Of a stretch of 64,000 nt of DNA, positions 9,607 through 18,005 are shown one piece after another. The translations under genes and the position numbers were made by a program. Source of the DNA: Pseudomonas syringae (GTDB lineage Bacteria > Pseudomonadota > Gammaproteobacteria > Pseudomonadales > Pseudomonadaceae); assembly GCF_000737245.1 (NCBI RefSeq), contig NZ_JPQU01000014.1, positions 62,001 through 126,000 on the forward strand, in the 5' to 3' direction. How positions within the stretch are numbered: the first letter of the stretch is position 1; every line of letters begins with the position of its first letter. Below the pieces are notes generated by a model that had not been told where the DNA came from, made no database searches, and saw nothing but the letters and a program-made list of their open reading frames with translations.

Positions 9607-10497
9607 TCACTGATTCCCTAATACGGCAATGAGGTGGCTTACCAGAGCCCGCACCTTGGCCGAAGGCTTGGGTCCCGACGGAAAAACGGCAAACGCCTTC
9701 AGAGGCTCTAGCTGGTAGTCGGGCAACAGTTGAATAAGGGTGCCGTCCGATAGCTCTTGGGCTGACATGATTGTTGTCACGTTCGCGATGCCAAGACCGG
9801 CCATTGCAGCAGCGAGAATGCCGGGTGCTGCATCGATCTTGACTCGTCCACGCAACGCCACTACCCGCTCAGCGCCTGCCTTGAACAGTTTCAATGTAGT
9901 TTTCTCTGGAAAGCTTTGCTCATGCAGGAGTGCGTCATGAAAGGCTAGGTCTTCAGGGACTTCTGGCACCCCTCTCTTGGCGAGGTATGCAGGCGACGCC
10001 ACTAGCATTCGCGCCACTGATGCGAGTTGCTTCGCTCCAAAAGTAGAATCCTCAAGCGTGCCCATCCGGATGGCCATGTCTACTCCGGCTGCTACCAGGT
10101 TCTGCCGCTCATCTCGCATGGTGATCTCGACTCGCAGCTCTGGGTGCCGCTCAAGGAAACCAGACAACGCGGGAATGACTACTCGGGCGCCGTACACGAT
10201 AGGTACCGCAAGACGGATAGTGCCACGCAAGGAATCAATGCCTCGAGCCGCATCCTCCGCGTCCTCCAGGTCGGCAGCAGCTTGGCGAGCACGCTCAAGG
10301 AACGCTGCGCCGGCCTCAGTGAGCGCCACATTTCGGGTGGTGCGGAGCAAGAGCTTCACGCCGAGTCGAGCTTCCAGTCTCGTGACGATGCGAGAGATCG
10401 ATGGCTGTGACATTTCAAGCTCCTGAGCGGCACGGGAGAAACTTCCAGACTCCGCTACGCGAATGAAAACTTCGACTTCAAGCCACCGATCAGTCAT
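9607..10497 (-). CDS. LysR-family transcriptional regulator
   Basis: LysR-type regulator of 296 residues, the family's usual length. The N-terminal winged helix-turn-helix occupies about residues 4-62 (FIRVAESGSFSRAAQELEMS, then QPSISRIVTRLEARLG), followed by the periplasmic-binding-protein-like effector domain. It is transcribed divergently from the GST gene with 103 bp between the starts, the classic layout in which the regulator controls both itself and its neighbour. The inducer is unknown. Confidence 0.92.
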   Translation of the reverse strand: MTDRWLEVEVFIRVAESGSFSRAAQELEMSQPSISRIVTRLEARLGVKLLLRTTRNVALTEAGAAFLERARQAAADLEDAEDAARGIDSLRGTIRLAVPIVYGARVVIPALSGFLERHPELRVEITMRDERQNLVAAGVDMAIRMGTLEDSTFGAKQLASVARMLVASPAYLAKRGVPEVPEDLAFHDALLHEQSFPEKTTLKLFKAGAERVVALRGRVKIDAAPGILAAAMAGLGIANVTTIMSAQELSDGTLIQLLPDYQLEPLKAFAVFPSGPKPSAKVRALVSHLIAVLGNQ

Positions 10498-10600
10498 TCA
10501 TATTCCAAATAAGTGTTTTGCCAGCGGGCAGTATAATTTTGTCCAGCGAAAAGGTTTACCTTGTTTTCGTCACCTACCAACATCGATAAGTGAGGAAACA
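10498..10600. promoter_or_regulatory. Divergent lysR/GST promoter region
   Basis: This 103-bp spacer separates the two start codons. A TATAAT at 10532-10537 could be the -10 of the GST gene; no good -35 lies 16-18 bp upstream, as often seen at activator-dependent LysR promoters. TGAGGAAA just before 10601 is the GST ribosome site. Confidence 0.45.
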
Positions 10601-11260
10601 ATGTCCATCAAAGTTTACGGCGATCCCGGCTCCGGAAGCCTGCGTCGCGTCACTACTGTTGCCGCAGTCTTGGGCGTCGAGATTGAGCGTATGAATGTCG
10701 ACCTGTTCATGGGCGAAAGTCATACCCCTGAATTCCTGAAGCTGAATCCGCATGGCCTCACTCCCGTGCTTCAGGACGGCGATACCGTCATTTGGGAAGC
10801 ATCAGCCATTAATCTGTACCTTGCCGAAAAGACGAACTCCGACCTCCTTGGCCGGACCCCTTTGGAAAAGTGGGAAGTCCTGCAATGGATGTTCTGGTCT
10901 GGTGAGCAATGGCGGATTTTCTCCACCCTGCTCTTCAATGAATGGGCAGGCGCGAAGTTCATGGGCAAGCCAGGGAACGAGGCGATCGTCGAGTTGGCGA
11001 TGAGCAACATTCGCAACGCTGCGGCAGTTCTCGACTCCCGCCTGGCGACCCGAGCGTTCATCGTAGGTAACGCGCTGACCCTCGCGGACATTGATATTGC
11101 AGCACCTTTTTCGCAGTGCGAACGCACCGGCGCCCCCTTCGAGGAGTTTGTGCATTTGGTCGCTTGGCAGCAGCGTCTGCTCGATACCGTGCCCGCATGG
11201 GCCGCTACTCGTGATGAAGTAGAACTGCGGATGGCAGGAGTCCTTAACGACGAAGGCTGA
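10601..11260 (+). CDS. Glutathione S-transferase family protein
   Basis: Cytosolic GST of 219 residues. The N-terminal thioredoxin-like domain shows GDPGSGSLRRV near the start, the cis-Pro region (LTPVLQDGD) and the glutathione gamma-Glu binding turn (WEASAINLYLAE). The C-terminal helical domain includes the conserved N-capping segment (ALTLADIDIAAPF). GSTs of this size conjugate or reduce electrophiles; the substrate is unknown. The ATG at 10601 follows TGAGGAAA; an upstream in-frame reading has no similarity to the family. It is paired with the divergent LysR gene. Confidence 0.9.
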   Translation: MSIKVYGDPGSGSLRRVTTVAAVLGVEIERMNVDLFMGESHTPEFLKLNPHGLTPVLQDGDTVIWEASAINLYLAEKTNSDLLGRTPLEKWEVLQWMFWSGEQWRIFSTLLFNEWAGAKFMGKPGNEAIVELAMSNIRNAAAVLDSRLATRAFIVGNALTLADIDIAAPFSQCERTGAPFEEFVHLVAWQQRLLDTVPAWAATRDEVELRMAGVLNDEG

Positions 11261-11511
11261 CGGCTGCACGGCGAATCCTGATGGAACTCGCAGTACTTCT
11301 GCCCGTCGGCTTTGCCCCTCAAATACAAGCCGTTACCGTCTTGTTCCCGACGCCGCACCCTCTAGCTCCAAGCCTGAAAGAGTAGCGTCGGCCAGTGAAC
11401 GGCGTTTGATTTCAATATGCTTCAATGCGTGCATGCCTCCAATTCAATGAATCTCAAAACATACACGTGGCATACACGGCGTGAAGCTATTGGGGGCGGG
11501 ATGGATAGCCA
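11261..11511. other. Gene-free interval; possible integrase arm-site remnant
   Basis: No credible gene between GST and the tRNA terminator. Near its right end CATACACG occurs twice as a direct repeat (11460-11467 and 11471-11478, period 11). Closely spaced repeats of this kind are often seen beside tRNA-integrated elements, but here that reading is inference. Confidence 0.4.
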
Positions 11512-11591
11512 GAAACAACAAAGCCCGCACATGGCGGGCTTTGTTGGCTGTTTCGACACTGTCAGCGACAGCGTGAAACAAGAAGATGGTG
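11512..11591. repeat. Right copy of the 80-bp direct repeat, abutting tRNA-Arg
   Basis: Gapless match (~69/80) to 9511-9590. It contains the tRNA's downstream terminator and overlaps the tRNA's last five bases. Confidence 0.7.
11517..11545. terminator. Terminator hairpin of tRNA-Arg
   Basis: Same 12-bp stem as at 9516-9544 (AACAAAGCCCGC / GCGGGCTTTGTT). It lies just downstream of the minus-strand tRNA, so it would end its transcript. Confidence 0.8.
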
Positions 11592-11663
11592 CACCAGACG
11601 GGATTCGAACCCATGACCCCTGCCTTCGGAGGGCAGTACTCTATCCAGCTGAGCTACTGGTGC
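11587..11663 (-). tRNA. tRNA-Arg (anticodon CCG)
   Basis: 77-nt tRNA on the minus strand. The acceptor stem GCACCAG pairs with CTGGTGC, and the CCA end is encoded. The D-arm is AGCTCAGCTGGATAGAGTA. The anticodon stem CTGCC/GGCAG closes the loop CTCCGAA, anticodon CCG, and the T-arm has GGTTCGAATCC. It reads Arg codon CGG. It is a typical integration target, and the 80-bp repeat next to it suggests past use. Confidence 0.96.
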
Positions 11664-12005
11664 AATGCGGGCGCCATGATACTCATCTGGTTAGCGGGCG
11701 TCCATGGTGGTGAGTGCTGTTGTTGATTTCACACGTTTCCGGGTGTTTAGCTGACGCTGATCTGAAAATGTCAGGCAACGGATCGAAAGCGTTCTTTTTT
11801 TCGAACAGGCTATTGTCCTTTACCCCAGCAGTCCCTAGGATTCGTTTGAGATTTCAAACGCTCTTGCCCGGTTCTTCTACACTTTGGCAGCCTTGCACTG
11901 CGGGGGCCGGCGGCGAATGGATGATGAGTGTCCTCTTGGACGCCATCAATAATTTTGCTCCGCCGTCGTGCGGTGCGTTTTCGGTATATCAAAGCGGAGG
12001 CCGAC
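11664..12005. other. Upstream region of tRNA-Arg (minus) and gabD (plus)
   Basis: No credible gene. A palindrome CGTTTGAGATTTCAAACG at 11843-11860 (7-bp arms, 4-nt loop) is a candidate operator or hairpin upstream of gabD. AGCGGAGG at 11993-12000 is the gabD ribosome site. Confidence 0.5.
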
Positions 12006-13448
12006 ATGCAGCTTAAAGATTCCAGTTTGTTTCGCCAGCAAGCCTATATCAATGGCGCGTGGCTGGATGCAGACAGCGGGCAGACCATCAAGGTCAACAA
12101 CCCGGCAACCAACGAGATCCTCGGCACTGTGCCGAAAATGGGCGCGGCGGAAACCCGTCGTGCCATTGAAGCCGCCGACAAGGCGCTGCCAGCCTGGCGT
12201 GCGCTGACCGCCAAAGAGCGTGGTAATAAGCTGCGTCGCTGGTTTGAACTGATGATCGAGAACCAGGACGACCTGGCGCGTCTCATGACTCTGGAGCAGG
12301 GCAAACCGCTGGCTGAAGCCAAGGGCGAGATCACATACGCCGCTTCCTTTATTGAGTGGTTCGCCGAAGAAGCCAAGCGCGTCTATGGCGACGTGATTCC
12401 GGGCCACCAGCCGGACAAGCGTCTGATCGTGCTCAAGCAGCCGATTGGTGTGACCGCTGCCATCACTCCGTGGAATTTCCCGGCGGCGATGATTACCCGT
12501 AAAGCCGGCCCGGCCCTGGCTGCTGGCTGCACCATGGTGCTCAAGCCTGCTTCGCAGACGCCTTACTCTGCGCTGGCGCTGGCTGAGCTGGCCGAACGCG
12601 CGGGCATCCCGGCTGGCGTGTTCAGCGTGGTCACCGGCAGCGCTGGCGATATCGGCAGCGAACTGACTGGCAACCCGATCGTGCGCAAGCTGTCCTTCAC
12701 TGGCTCGACCGAGATTGGTCGTCAGTTGATGGCTGAATGCTCGAAAGACATCAAGAAGGTTTCTCTGGAGCTGGGCGGCAACGCGCCGTTTATCGTGTTC
12801 GACGATGCGGACCTGGATAAGGCCGTCGAGGGCGCGATCATTTCCAAGTACCGCAACAACGGCCAGACCTGCGTCTGCGCCAACCGGATCTACGTGCAGG
12901 ACGCGGTCTACGATGCGTTCGCCGAGAAGCTCAAAGTCGCAGTCGGCAAACTCAAGATCGGTAACGGTCTGGAGGAGGGCACCACCACTGGCCCCCTGAT
13001 CGACGACAAGGCTGTGAGCAAGGTCAAAGAGCACATCGCTGACGCCGTAAGCAAAGGCGCGAAAGTGCTGTTCGGTGGCAACAGTCTGGAAGGCAACTTC
13101 TTCGAGCCTACGATTCTGGTCAACGTCTCCAAAGATGCAGCTGTTGCCAAGGAAGAAACCTTTGGCCCGTTGGCGCCGTTGTTCCGCTTCAAAGACGAAG
13201 CCGAAGTGATCGCTATGGCCAACGACACCGAGTTCGGTCTGGCGTCGTACTTCTACGCCCAGAACATGAGCCGCGTGTTCCGCGTTGCTGAGGCTCTGGA
13301 GTACGGCATGGTGGGTATCAACACCGGCCTGATCTCCAACGAAGTTGCGCCGTTCGGCGGCATCAAGGCGTCGGGCCTGGGCCGTGAAGGCTCCAAGTAC
13401 GGCATCGAAGATTATCTGGAAATCAAATACCTCTGCCTGAGCGTCTAA
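12006..13448 (+). CDS. gabD: Succinate-semialdehyde dehydrogenase (NADP+)
   Basis: Oxidises succinate semialdehyde to succinate, the second step of GABA catabolism. 480 residues, full length for GabD. The catalytic general base is Glu255 (LELGG) and the nucleophile Cys289 (NNGQTCVCANR). The cofactor-loop FTGSTEIG at 231-238 and the closing FGGIKASGLGREGS segment are present. The ATG at 12006 follows AGCGGAGG and gives the usual N-terminus (MQLKDSSLFRQQAYINGAW). gabT follows 175 bp downstream on the same strand. Confidence 0.96.
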   Translation: MQLKDSSLFRQQAYINGAWLDADSGQTIKVNNPATNEILGTVPKMGAAETRRAIEAADKALPAWRALTAKERGNKLRRWFELMIENQDDLARLMTLEQGKPLAEAKGEITYAASFIEWFAEEAKRVYGDVIPGHQPDKRLIVLKQPIGVTAAITPWNFPAAMITRKAGPALAAGCTMVLKPASQTPYSALALAELAERAGIPAGVFSVVTGSAGDIGSELTGNPIVRKLSFTGSTEIGRQLMAECSKDIKKVSLELGGNAPFIVFDDADLDKAVEGAIISKYRNNGQTCVCANRIYVQDAVYDAFAEKLKVAVGKLKIGNGLEEGTTTGPLIDDKAVSKVKEHIADAVSKGAKVLFGGNSLEGNFFEPTILVNVSKDAAVAKEETFGPLAPLFRFKDEAEVIAMANDTEFGLASYFYAQNMSRVFRVAEALEYGMVGINTGLISNEVAPFGGIKASGLGREGSKYGIEDYLEIKYLCLSV

Positions 13449-13462
13449 GGCAGGATATTGCT

Positions 13463-13495
13463 ACCTGCGGGGCGCGAGAGCGACGTTCCGCAGGT
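13463..13495 (+). terminator. Hairpin between gabD and gabT (attenuator-like)
   Basis: ACCTGCGG and CCGCAGGT form an 8-bp stem with a 17-nt loop. There is no T-run, so it is more likely an attenuator or mRNA-stability hairpin than a full terminator. Confidence 0.45.
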
Positions 13496-13623
13496 GTTAG
13501 TAGCACCAAAACCATTTTGGTGGCCGGGAGGCCGCGACAGTCGATCATCGTATGCTGCCGCCGTTGACCCCAGCCACTTGATCCTTGAACTACGCCGACC
13601 GATGAGCGGCGAATGAGGAAACC

Positions 13624-14904
13624 ATGAGTCAGACAAACGCAGAATTGATGCAACGCCGTGAAGCCGCTGTTCCACGCGGTGTTGGCCAGATCCACCCGAT
13701 CTTCGCCGCTTCGGCCAAGAACTCTACCGTTACCGACGTTGAAGGTCGTGAATTCATCGACTTCGCTGGCGGCATCGCAGTACTGAACACCGGTCACCTG
13801 CACCCGAAAATCATCGCTGCCGTGCAAGAGCAACTGACCAAGCTGACTCACACCTGCTTCCAGGTGTTGGCTTACGAGCCGTATGTTGAGCTGTGCGAAA
13901 AAATCAACGCCAAGGTCCCAGGTGATTTCGCCAAGAAAACCCTGCTGGTCACCACCGGTTCCGAAGCGGTAGAAAACGCTGTGAAAATCGCCCGCGCCGC
14001 TACTGGCCGCGCTGGCGTGATCGCCTTCACCGGCGCGTACCACGGCCGCACCATGATGACCCTGGGCCTGACCGGCAAAGTCGTGCCTTACTCGGCCGGC
14101 ATGGGCCTGATGCCCGGCGGTATCTTCCGTGCGCTGTACCCGTGCGAGCTGCACGGCATCAGCGTTGACGATTCCATCGCCAGCATCGAGCGCATCTTCA
14201 AGAACGACGCCGAGCCTAAAGACATTGCCGCCATCATCATCGAGCCGGTTCAGGGCGAAGGTGGTTTCTACGTGGCGCCGAAAGCCTTCATGGCTCGCCT
14301 GCGCGAACTGTGTGACAAGCACGGCATCCTGTTGATCGCTGACGAAGTGCAGACCGGCGCGGGTCGTACCGGCACCTTCTTCGCCATGGAGCAAATGGGC
14401 GTGTCTGCCGACCTGACAACTTTCGCCAAATCCATCGCGGGCGGTTTTCCGTTGGCCGGTGTGTGCGGCAAGGCGGAATACATGGACGCCATCGCTCCAG
14501 GCGGTCTGGGCGGCACTTACGCCGGTAGCCCGGTGGCATGCGCCGCTGCGCTGGCGGTGTTGCAGGTTTTCGAAGAAGAGCACCTGCTGGATCGTTGCAA
14601 AGCGGTGGGCGAGCGTCTGGTGACTGGCCTCAAGGCGATTCAAGCCAAGTATCCAGTGATCGGCGAAGTCCGCGCCCTGGGTGCGATGATCGCCCTAGAG
14701 CTGTTCGAAAATGGCGATACGCATAAGCCTAATGCTGCTGCCGTAGCGCAGGTGGTTGCCAAGGCACGTGACAAGGGTCTGATCCTGCTGTCGTGCGGCA
14801 CTTACGGCAACGTGTTGCGCGTGCTGGTTCCGTTGACTGCGCCGGACGAACAACTGGACAAAGGCTTGGCCATTCTCGAAGAGTGTTTCGCCGAGCTGGC
14901 TTGA
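13624..14904 (+). CDS. gabT: 4-aminobutyrate aminotransferase
   Basis: PLP enzyme that moves the amino group of GABA to 2-oxoglutarate, giving succinate semialdehyde for GabD. 426 residues, standard for class III aminotransferases. Visible motifs are GSEAVENAVKIARAATGR near the N-terminus, the cofactor Asp in LLIADEVQTGAGRTG and the Schiff-base Lys in FAKSIAGGFPLAG. The start has TGAGGAA upstream. A strong terminator follows. Confidence 0.97.
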   Translation: MSQTNAELMQRREAAVPRGVGQIHPIFAASAKNSTVTDVEGREFIDFAGGIAVLNTGHLHPKIIAAVQEQLTKLTHTCFQVLAYEPYVELCEKINAKVPGDFAKKTLLVTTGSEAVENAVKIARAATGRAGVIAFTGAYHGRTMMTLGLTGKVVPYSAGMGLMPGGIFRALYPCELHGISVDDSIASIERIFKNDAEPKDIAAIIIEPVQGEGGFYVAPKAFMARLRELCDKHGILLIADEVQTGAGRTGTFFAMEQMGVSADLTTFAKSIAGGFPLAGVCGKAEYMDAIAPGGLGGTYAGSPVACAAALAVLQVFEEEHLLDRCKAVGERLVTGLKAIQAKYPVIGEVRALGAMIALELFENGDTHKPNAAAVAQVVAKARDKGLILLSCGTYGNVLRVLVPLTAPDEQLDKGLAILEECFAELA

Positions 14905-14950
14905 AAATCGCCGGGGTCGTAATTGATTAAATTATGACCAAACGGACAAA

Positions 14951-14976
14951 AAAGACCCGCTTCGGCGGGTTTTTTT
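14951..14976 (+). terminator. Rho-independent terminator of gabDT
   Basis: Stem ACCCGC / GCGGGT with a TTCG tetraloop (14955-14970), an A-run before it and seven T after it; the classic bidirectional form. Confidence 0.95.
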
Positions 14977-15063
14977 GCATTTTTAGAGGTGTATCCGGGC
15001 TTTTGAGCTATATCCGAACGAATGCATTGGCTAAGGTGGGTGCGTTGTTGTCGGAAAGATTAT

Positions 15064-15126
15064 GTAGGAGCTGCCGAAGGCTGCGAACAGATGTGAAGGC
15101 CATTCGCAGCCTTGAGCAGCTCCTCC
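15064..15126. repeat. REP-like pair, GTAGGAGCTGCCGAAGGCTGC type
   Basis: Inverted arms GTAGGAGCTGCCGAAGGCTG and GCAGCCTTGAGCAGCTCCT flank a short spacer. The left arm recurs at 27976-27998, where it leads into the 122-bp tandem repeat. Confidence 0.75.
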
Positions 15127-15177
15127 CAATAGATTTTTCCAGTTCAGATTGATGCGTTGTTCGATGAGAGAGTCCTG

Positions 15178-16539
15178 ATGACGGCCGTAGATGTACCGGT
15201 ACCTCGCGTATTGATTGCCGAATCCGACCCATGGGTTCGTGAAACGCTCAGTGAGTTGGTACAGGGCGTGCGCGGGGATATTGAGCTTGAGATCTGCAGC
15301 GACGGTAAACAGGCCGTCGCGTGGCTGAAAAAGTACAACCCTGATTTGATCATCGCGGCCAGAGAGCTTCCGTTGCTCGACGGTTTAAGCCTGCTGCGCG
15401 CCGTTCGCGGATTGAAACGTCAGCCTGCCACGCCCTTTATCCTGATCAGCAATCGCAGTGACAGCGCCAGCGTGCGCGAGGTGCTGCCGCTGGCCCCGAC
15501 GGCTTATCTGACCAAACCGCTGGATACTGAAAAGCTGCGTGCGCGTGTGCAAGGCCTGTTGCTGGCGTGCCCCATTCCTGGCGCCGCTCCTGGGCTGGCA
15601 CCAGGCGAGACCCTGGGTAAGTTTCTCGACAAACGTCGGGAGTCCGCCGACGGGGCGCCCTTGTTTGTCGATGTGGCGACGGCCATCAAGCTCAGCAAGG
15701 GGCCCGCGGGCGTTGACGCTACCTTGCTTGAGCAGGAATTGCGCAACGATCCCCACATCACTGCACTGTTGATCGCCTCGGCCAATATTGCCGCACAGCA
15801 TTTGGGCAATCCGGTGCAAACGTTGCGCTCGGCATTGGCAGTATTGGGAGCGGTGCAGAGCACGCAGATCATTTCGGGACTGGCGAAAAAGCGCATGTCG
15901 GTGCTGAGCAATGCCGCGTTGCTGGCCCGCGCCAACGAGTTCTGGAGCTTGTCACAACGGACTGCCGAATACGGCCGCATTCTGGCGGGCATGCTTGAAG
16001 TGGATGCCGATCGCTGTTTCTGCGCAGGATTGCTGCAATCGCTGGGTGATCTGGCTGTGGTGGGCTGTTTGCAGGAATGGTTACAGGCAGGCGGCACTCT
16101 CAATGATGAGCAGATCACCAAGTCTCTGGAAAAATACTCCGCGGCGTTCGGCTCGGCCCTGCGCACTCGCTGGCGCTTGCCACTCGAGTTGCGGGAGCTG
16201 ATCGCGGCGGTTTATCAATACAACACGGGCGTTAACACCCGGGAAGTGTTGGTCATGAACCTGGCGGGCCACATGGCGCGTTTGGGTGATCAGGACAGCG
16301 TCACTTCGCTGGTCAAAACCAAACCCGCGCGACTGTTGAAAATGACCGTGTCTGACTTGCAGCGCTTGCGCAAGAAACTGACCGGTGTGACCGACCCGAG
16401 CCTGCTGGCGCCGCTGGTGGTTGAAGCGCTGCCGGTGGTTGAAGAGAACGATGAGTTGGATTTGCTGGATGGCGCGCCGGAGCCGGATGTAGCTGCCGAG
16501 GCTGAGGAAAACGATTCAGCCGAAACGCCAAACCTGTAG
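15178..16539 (+). CDS. HDOD-domain protein with a degenerate receiver domain
   Basis: Signalling protein of 453 residues: receiver-like domain at ~8-125, then an HDOD domain (~160-370). HDOD resembles an HD phosphohydrolase fold but usually lacks the metal site. The receiver has lost its phosphoacceptor: in NPDLIIAARELPLLDG the Asp expected before the beta3 end is Ala61, and the acidic pair reads E15-S16. The Lys/Pro of the switch region is kept (AYLTKPLD). So it should not be phosphorylated normally and may act as a binding module. The start at 15178 follows GAGAG; 15157 is an alternative. The C-terminus is acidic and low-complexity (last ~40 residues). Confidence 0.85.
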   Translation: MTAVDVPVPRVLIAESDPWVRETLSELVQGVRGDIELEICSDGKQAVAWLKKYNPDLIIAARELPLLDGLSLLRAVRGLKRQPATPFILISNRSDSASVREVLPLAPTAYLTKPLDTEKLRARVQGLLLACPIPGAAPGLAPGETLGKFLDKRRESADGAPLFVDVATAIKLSKGPAGVDATLLEQELRNDPHITALLIASANIAAQHLGNPVQTLRSALAVLGAVQSTQIISGLAKKRMSVLSNAALLARANEFWSLSQRTAEYGRILAGMLEVDADRCFCAGLLQSLGDLAVVGCLQEWLQAGGTLNDEQITKSLEKYSAAFGSALRTRWRLPLELRELIAAVYQYNTGVNTREVLVMNLAGHMARLGDQDSVTSLVKTKPARLLKMTVSDLQRLRKKLTGVTDPSLLAPLVVEALPVVEENDELDLLDGAPEPDVAAEAEENDSAETPNL

Positions 16540-16569
16540 GCCCGCAATTGGTCGCGACGAACGATGCCG

Positions 16570-16838
16570 CCTTGACCTGACAGACCGAGGTGCTCTTATC
16601 GCGGGCAAGCACCGCTCCCACAAAAGATCGCGGTCTGTCTGATACACCTCGGCGTCTGATTCGCGGGCAAGCCCGGCTCCAACGGGTTTGGTGATCCGTG
16701 GGAGCCTTGACCTGACAGACCGAGGTGCTCTTATCGCGGGCAAGCACCGCTCCCACAAAAGATCGCGGTCTGTCTGATACACCTCGGCGTCTGATTCGCG
16801 GGCAAGCCTGGCTCGAACGGGTTTGGTGATCTGTAGGA
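16570..16838. repeat. 135-bp tandem duplication (2 copies) of a composite REP unit
   Basis: The block starting CCTTGACCTGACAGACCGAG at 16570 starts again at 16705, and the copies differ at only a few positions. Each unit carries two different REP arms (GCGGGCAAGCACCGCTCCCA and TTCGCGGGCAAGCC-GGCTC). Confidence 0.85.
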
Positions 16839-16863
16839 GCGCCACCCCGGTCGCTCCTACAGG
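16832..16863. repeat. Short REP palindrome
   Basis: TGTAGGAGCG and CGCTCCTACA are separated by about 11 nt just before the diguanylate cyclase 3' end; it may act as its terminator. Confidence 0.7.
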
Positions 16864-16878
16864 GCAAGCATTCCGGGC

Positions 16879-17868
16879 TTAAACCAATACGATCTGGTTC
16901 TTGCCCTGACGCTTGGCCTGGTACATGGCGGCGTCGGCGCGGCCGTAGAGGGTTTCCAGGCTGGGGTCGGATTCACCCAGCGTGGTCAGGCCCTGGCTGG
17001 CAGTGATGCCAAATGTCTTGTCGCCACGCTGGAAGCTCAAGCGCTGGATTTCCCGTTGTAAACGTTCGGCAATCTGTTTGGCCATATCAGGCGCGCAGCC
17101 AACGAAGATGGCTGCGAACTCTTCGCCACCAATACGTCCAAACAGATCGCCACGCCTTAACGTCGACCTGCCGCATTCGGCAATGCGCTGCAAGACCACG
17201 TCACCTTCCTGATGCCCGTAGGTATCGTTGACCAGCTTGAAGTCATCAATGTCGAGCAGCAGAAAGGCCATGGGCGTGCCATGCAAGCGTGCCAGTTCGA
17301 ACTCGCGCTGGGCACACTCGAAAAAATGCCGGCGATTGCTGCTCTGGGTGAGCACGTCGGTGGTCGCCAAGCGTTGCAGTTCGCTTTCGAGCTGTTTCTT
17401 CTCGGTAATGTCTTCGGCAATCCCCACCACGATCAAACGATGACCGGCGTCGGTCTGATGGCTGACAAAGCATTTATCACTGAGCCAGCGTACTTCGCCG
17501 TCAGCGCGAATGATCCGGTATTCGCGATCCTCAATGGCGCCTTTCTCGATGACCTCATTCAAGCTGCGCTCAGCGTAATTCAGGTCATCGGGATAAATAC
17601 TGTCGCGCCACTCGCCAAAATCCGCCAGCAGCAAACCCGCCGAACGGCCGAAGATACGCTCGTAGGCCGGGCTGACGTAGATCATGCGCTGGGTGGCCCA
17701 GTCAAATGCCCACAGCACAGCGTTGACGCTCACTAGCAGCGAGCTGAACAGCTGCTCGCGCTCGCTCAGGCGCGCGACCTCAGCCTGGGCGTGCATAAGC
17801 GCCAGCATCGTTTCGGCGGCTTGCATTTCTGGGGAGGGATTCGATAACGGGGGGTTCTGCTTGTCCAT
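16879..17868 (-). CDS. PAS-GGDEF diguanylate cyclase
   Basis: Makes cyclic di-GMP from two GTP. About 329 residues: N-terminal helix, PAS domain at ~38-155 with the PAC end VVGIAEDITEKKQLE, then GGDEF domain ~165-329. The active site is GGEEF at 247-251, a functional variant. An RxxD inhibitory site (RRGD, 238-241) lies five residues before it, so product feedback inhibition is likely. No transmembrane segment is seen, so sensing is cytoplasmic. The start is uncertain: ATG at 17868 or, five codons upstream, 17883; neither has a strong ribosome site. Confidence 0.9.
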   Translation of the reverse strand: MDKQNPPLSNPSPEMQAAETMLALMHAQAEVARLSEREQLFSSLLVSVNAVLWAFDWATQRMIYVSPAYERIFGRSAGLLLADFGEWRDSIYPDDLNYAERSLNEVIEKGAIEDREYRIIRADGEVRWLSDKCFVSHQTDAGHRLIVVGIAEDITEKKQLESELQRLATTDVLTQSSNRRHFFECAQREFELARLHGTPMAFLLLDIDDFKLVNDTYGHQEGDVVLQRIAECGRSTLRRGDLFGRIGGEEFAAIFVGCAPDMAKQIAERLQREIQRLSFQRGDKTFGITASQGLTTLGESDPSLETLYGRADAAMYQAKRQGKNQIVLV

Positions 17869-17966
17869 GGCACTGCATCTCAAGAAGAAGTGCGGCGCAC
17901 AGCCACAACATTTCCCATTATGTTATGGGCTGTTGTTCAGATTGGATTTACGGGTCGAAGTTCAAA

Positions 17967-17996
17967 TCAGCCGCGCCCGAAGTACGGGCGCGCTGA
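17967..17996 (-). terminator. Hairpin downstream of desA
   Basis: CGCGCCCG / CGGGCGCG with a 5-nt loop, extended by TCAG/CTGA across one bulged base. It lies just 3' of desA on the minus strand; a T-run is lacking. Confidence 0.55.
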
Positions 17997-18005
17997 TCAG
18001 TGGTG

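Larger units (their letters stand above)
16540..16878. other. Gene-free interval filled by REP-derived tandem repeats
   Basis: No credible gene. The interval holds two tandem copies of a 135-bp unit and a short palindromic REP at its right end, between convergent genes. Confidence 0.7.

Noticed and set aside
9607..11260. Prophage or active genomic island at tRNA-Arg
   Set aside because: No integrase, phage or transfer gene is present between the repeats; at most a decayed insertion.
11417..11713. 98-codon frame across the tRNA region
   Set aside because: It translates the antisense of tRNA-Arg (the familiar [20 protein letters not shown] string) and has no other coding support.
11946..13034. 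362-codon minus-strand frame opposite gabD
   Set aside because: Shadow frame; gabD has intact catalytic motifs.
13423..14643. 406-codon minus-strand frame opposite gabT
   Set aside because: Shadow frame; gabT is full length with all PLP motifs.
16313..16867. 184-codon minus-strand frame
   Set aside because: It reads through the 135-bp tandem REP repeats, which produce the repeated peptide; not a gene.
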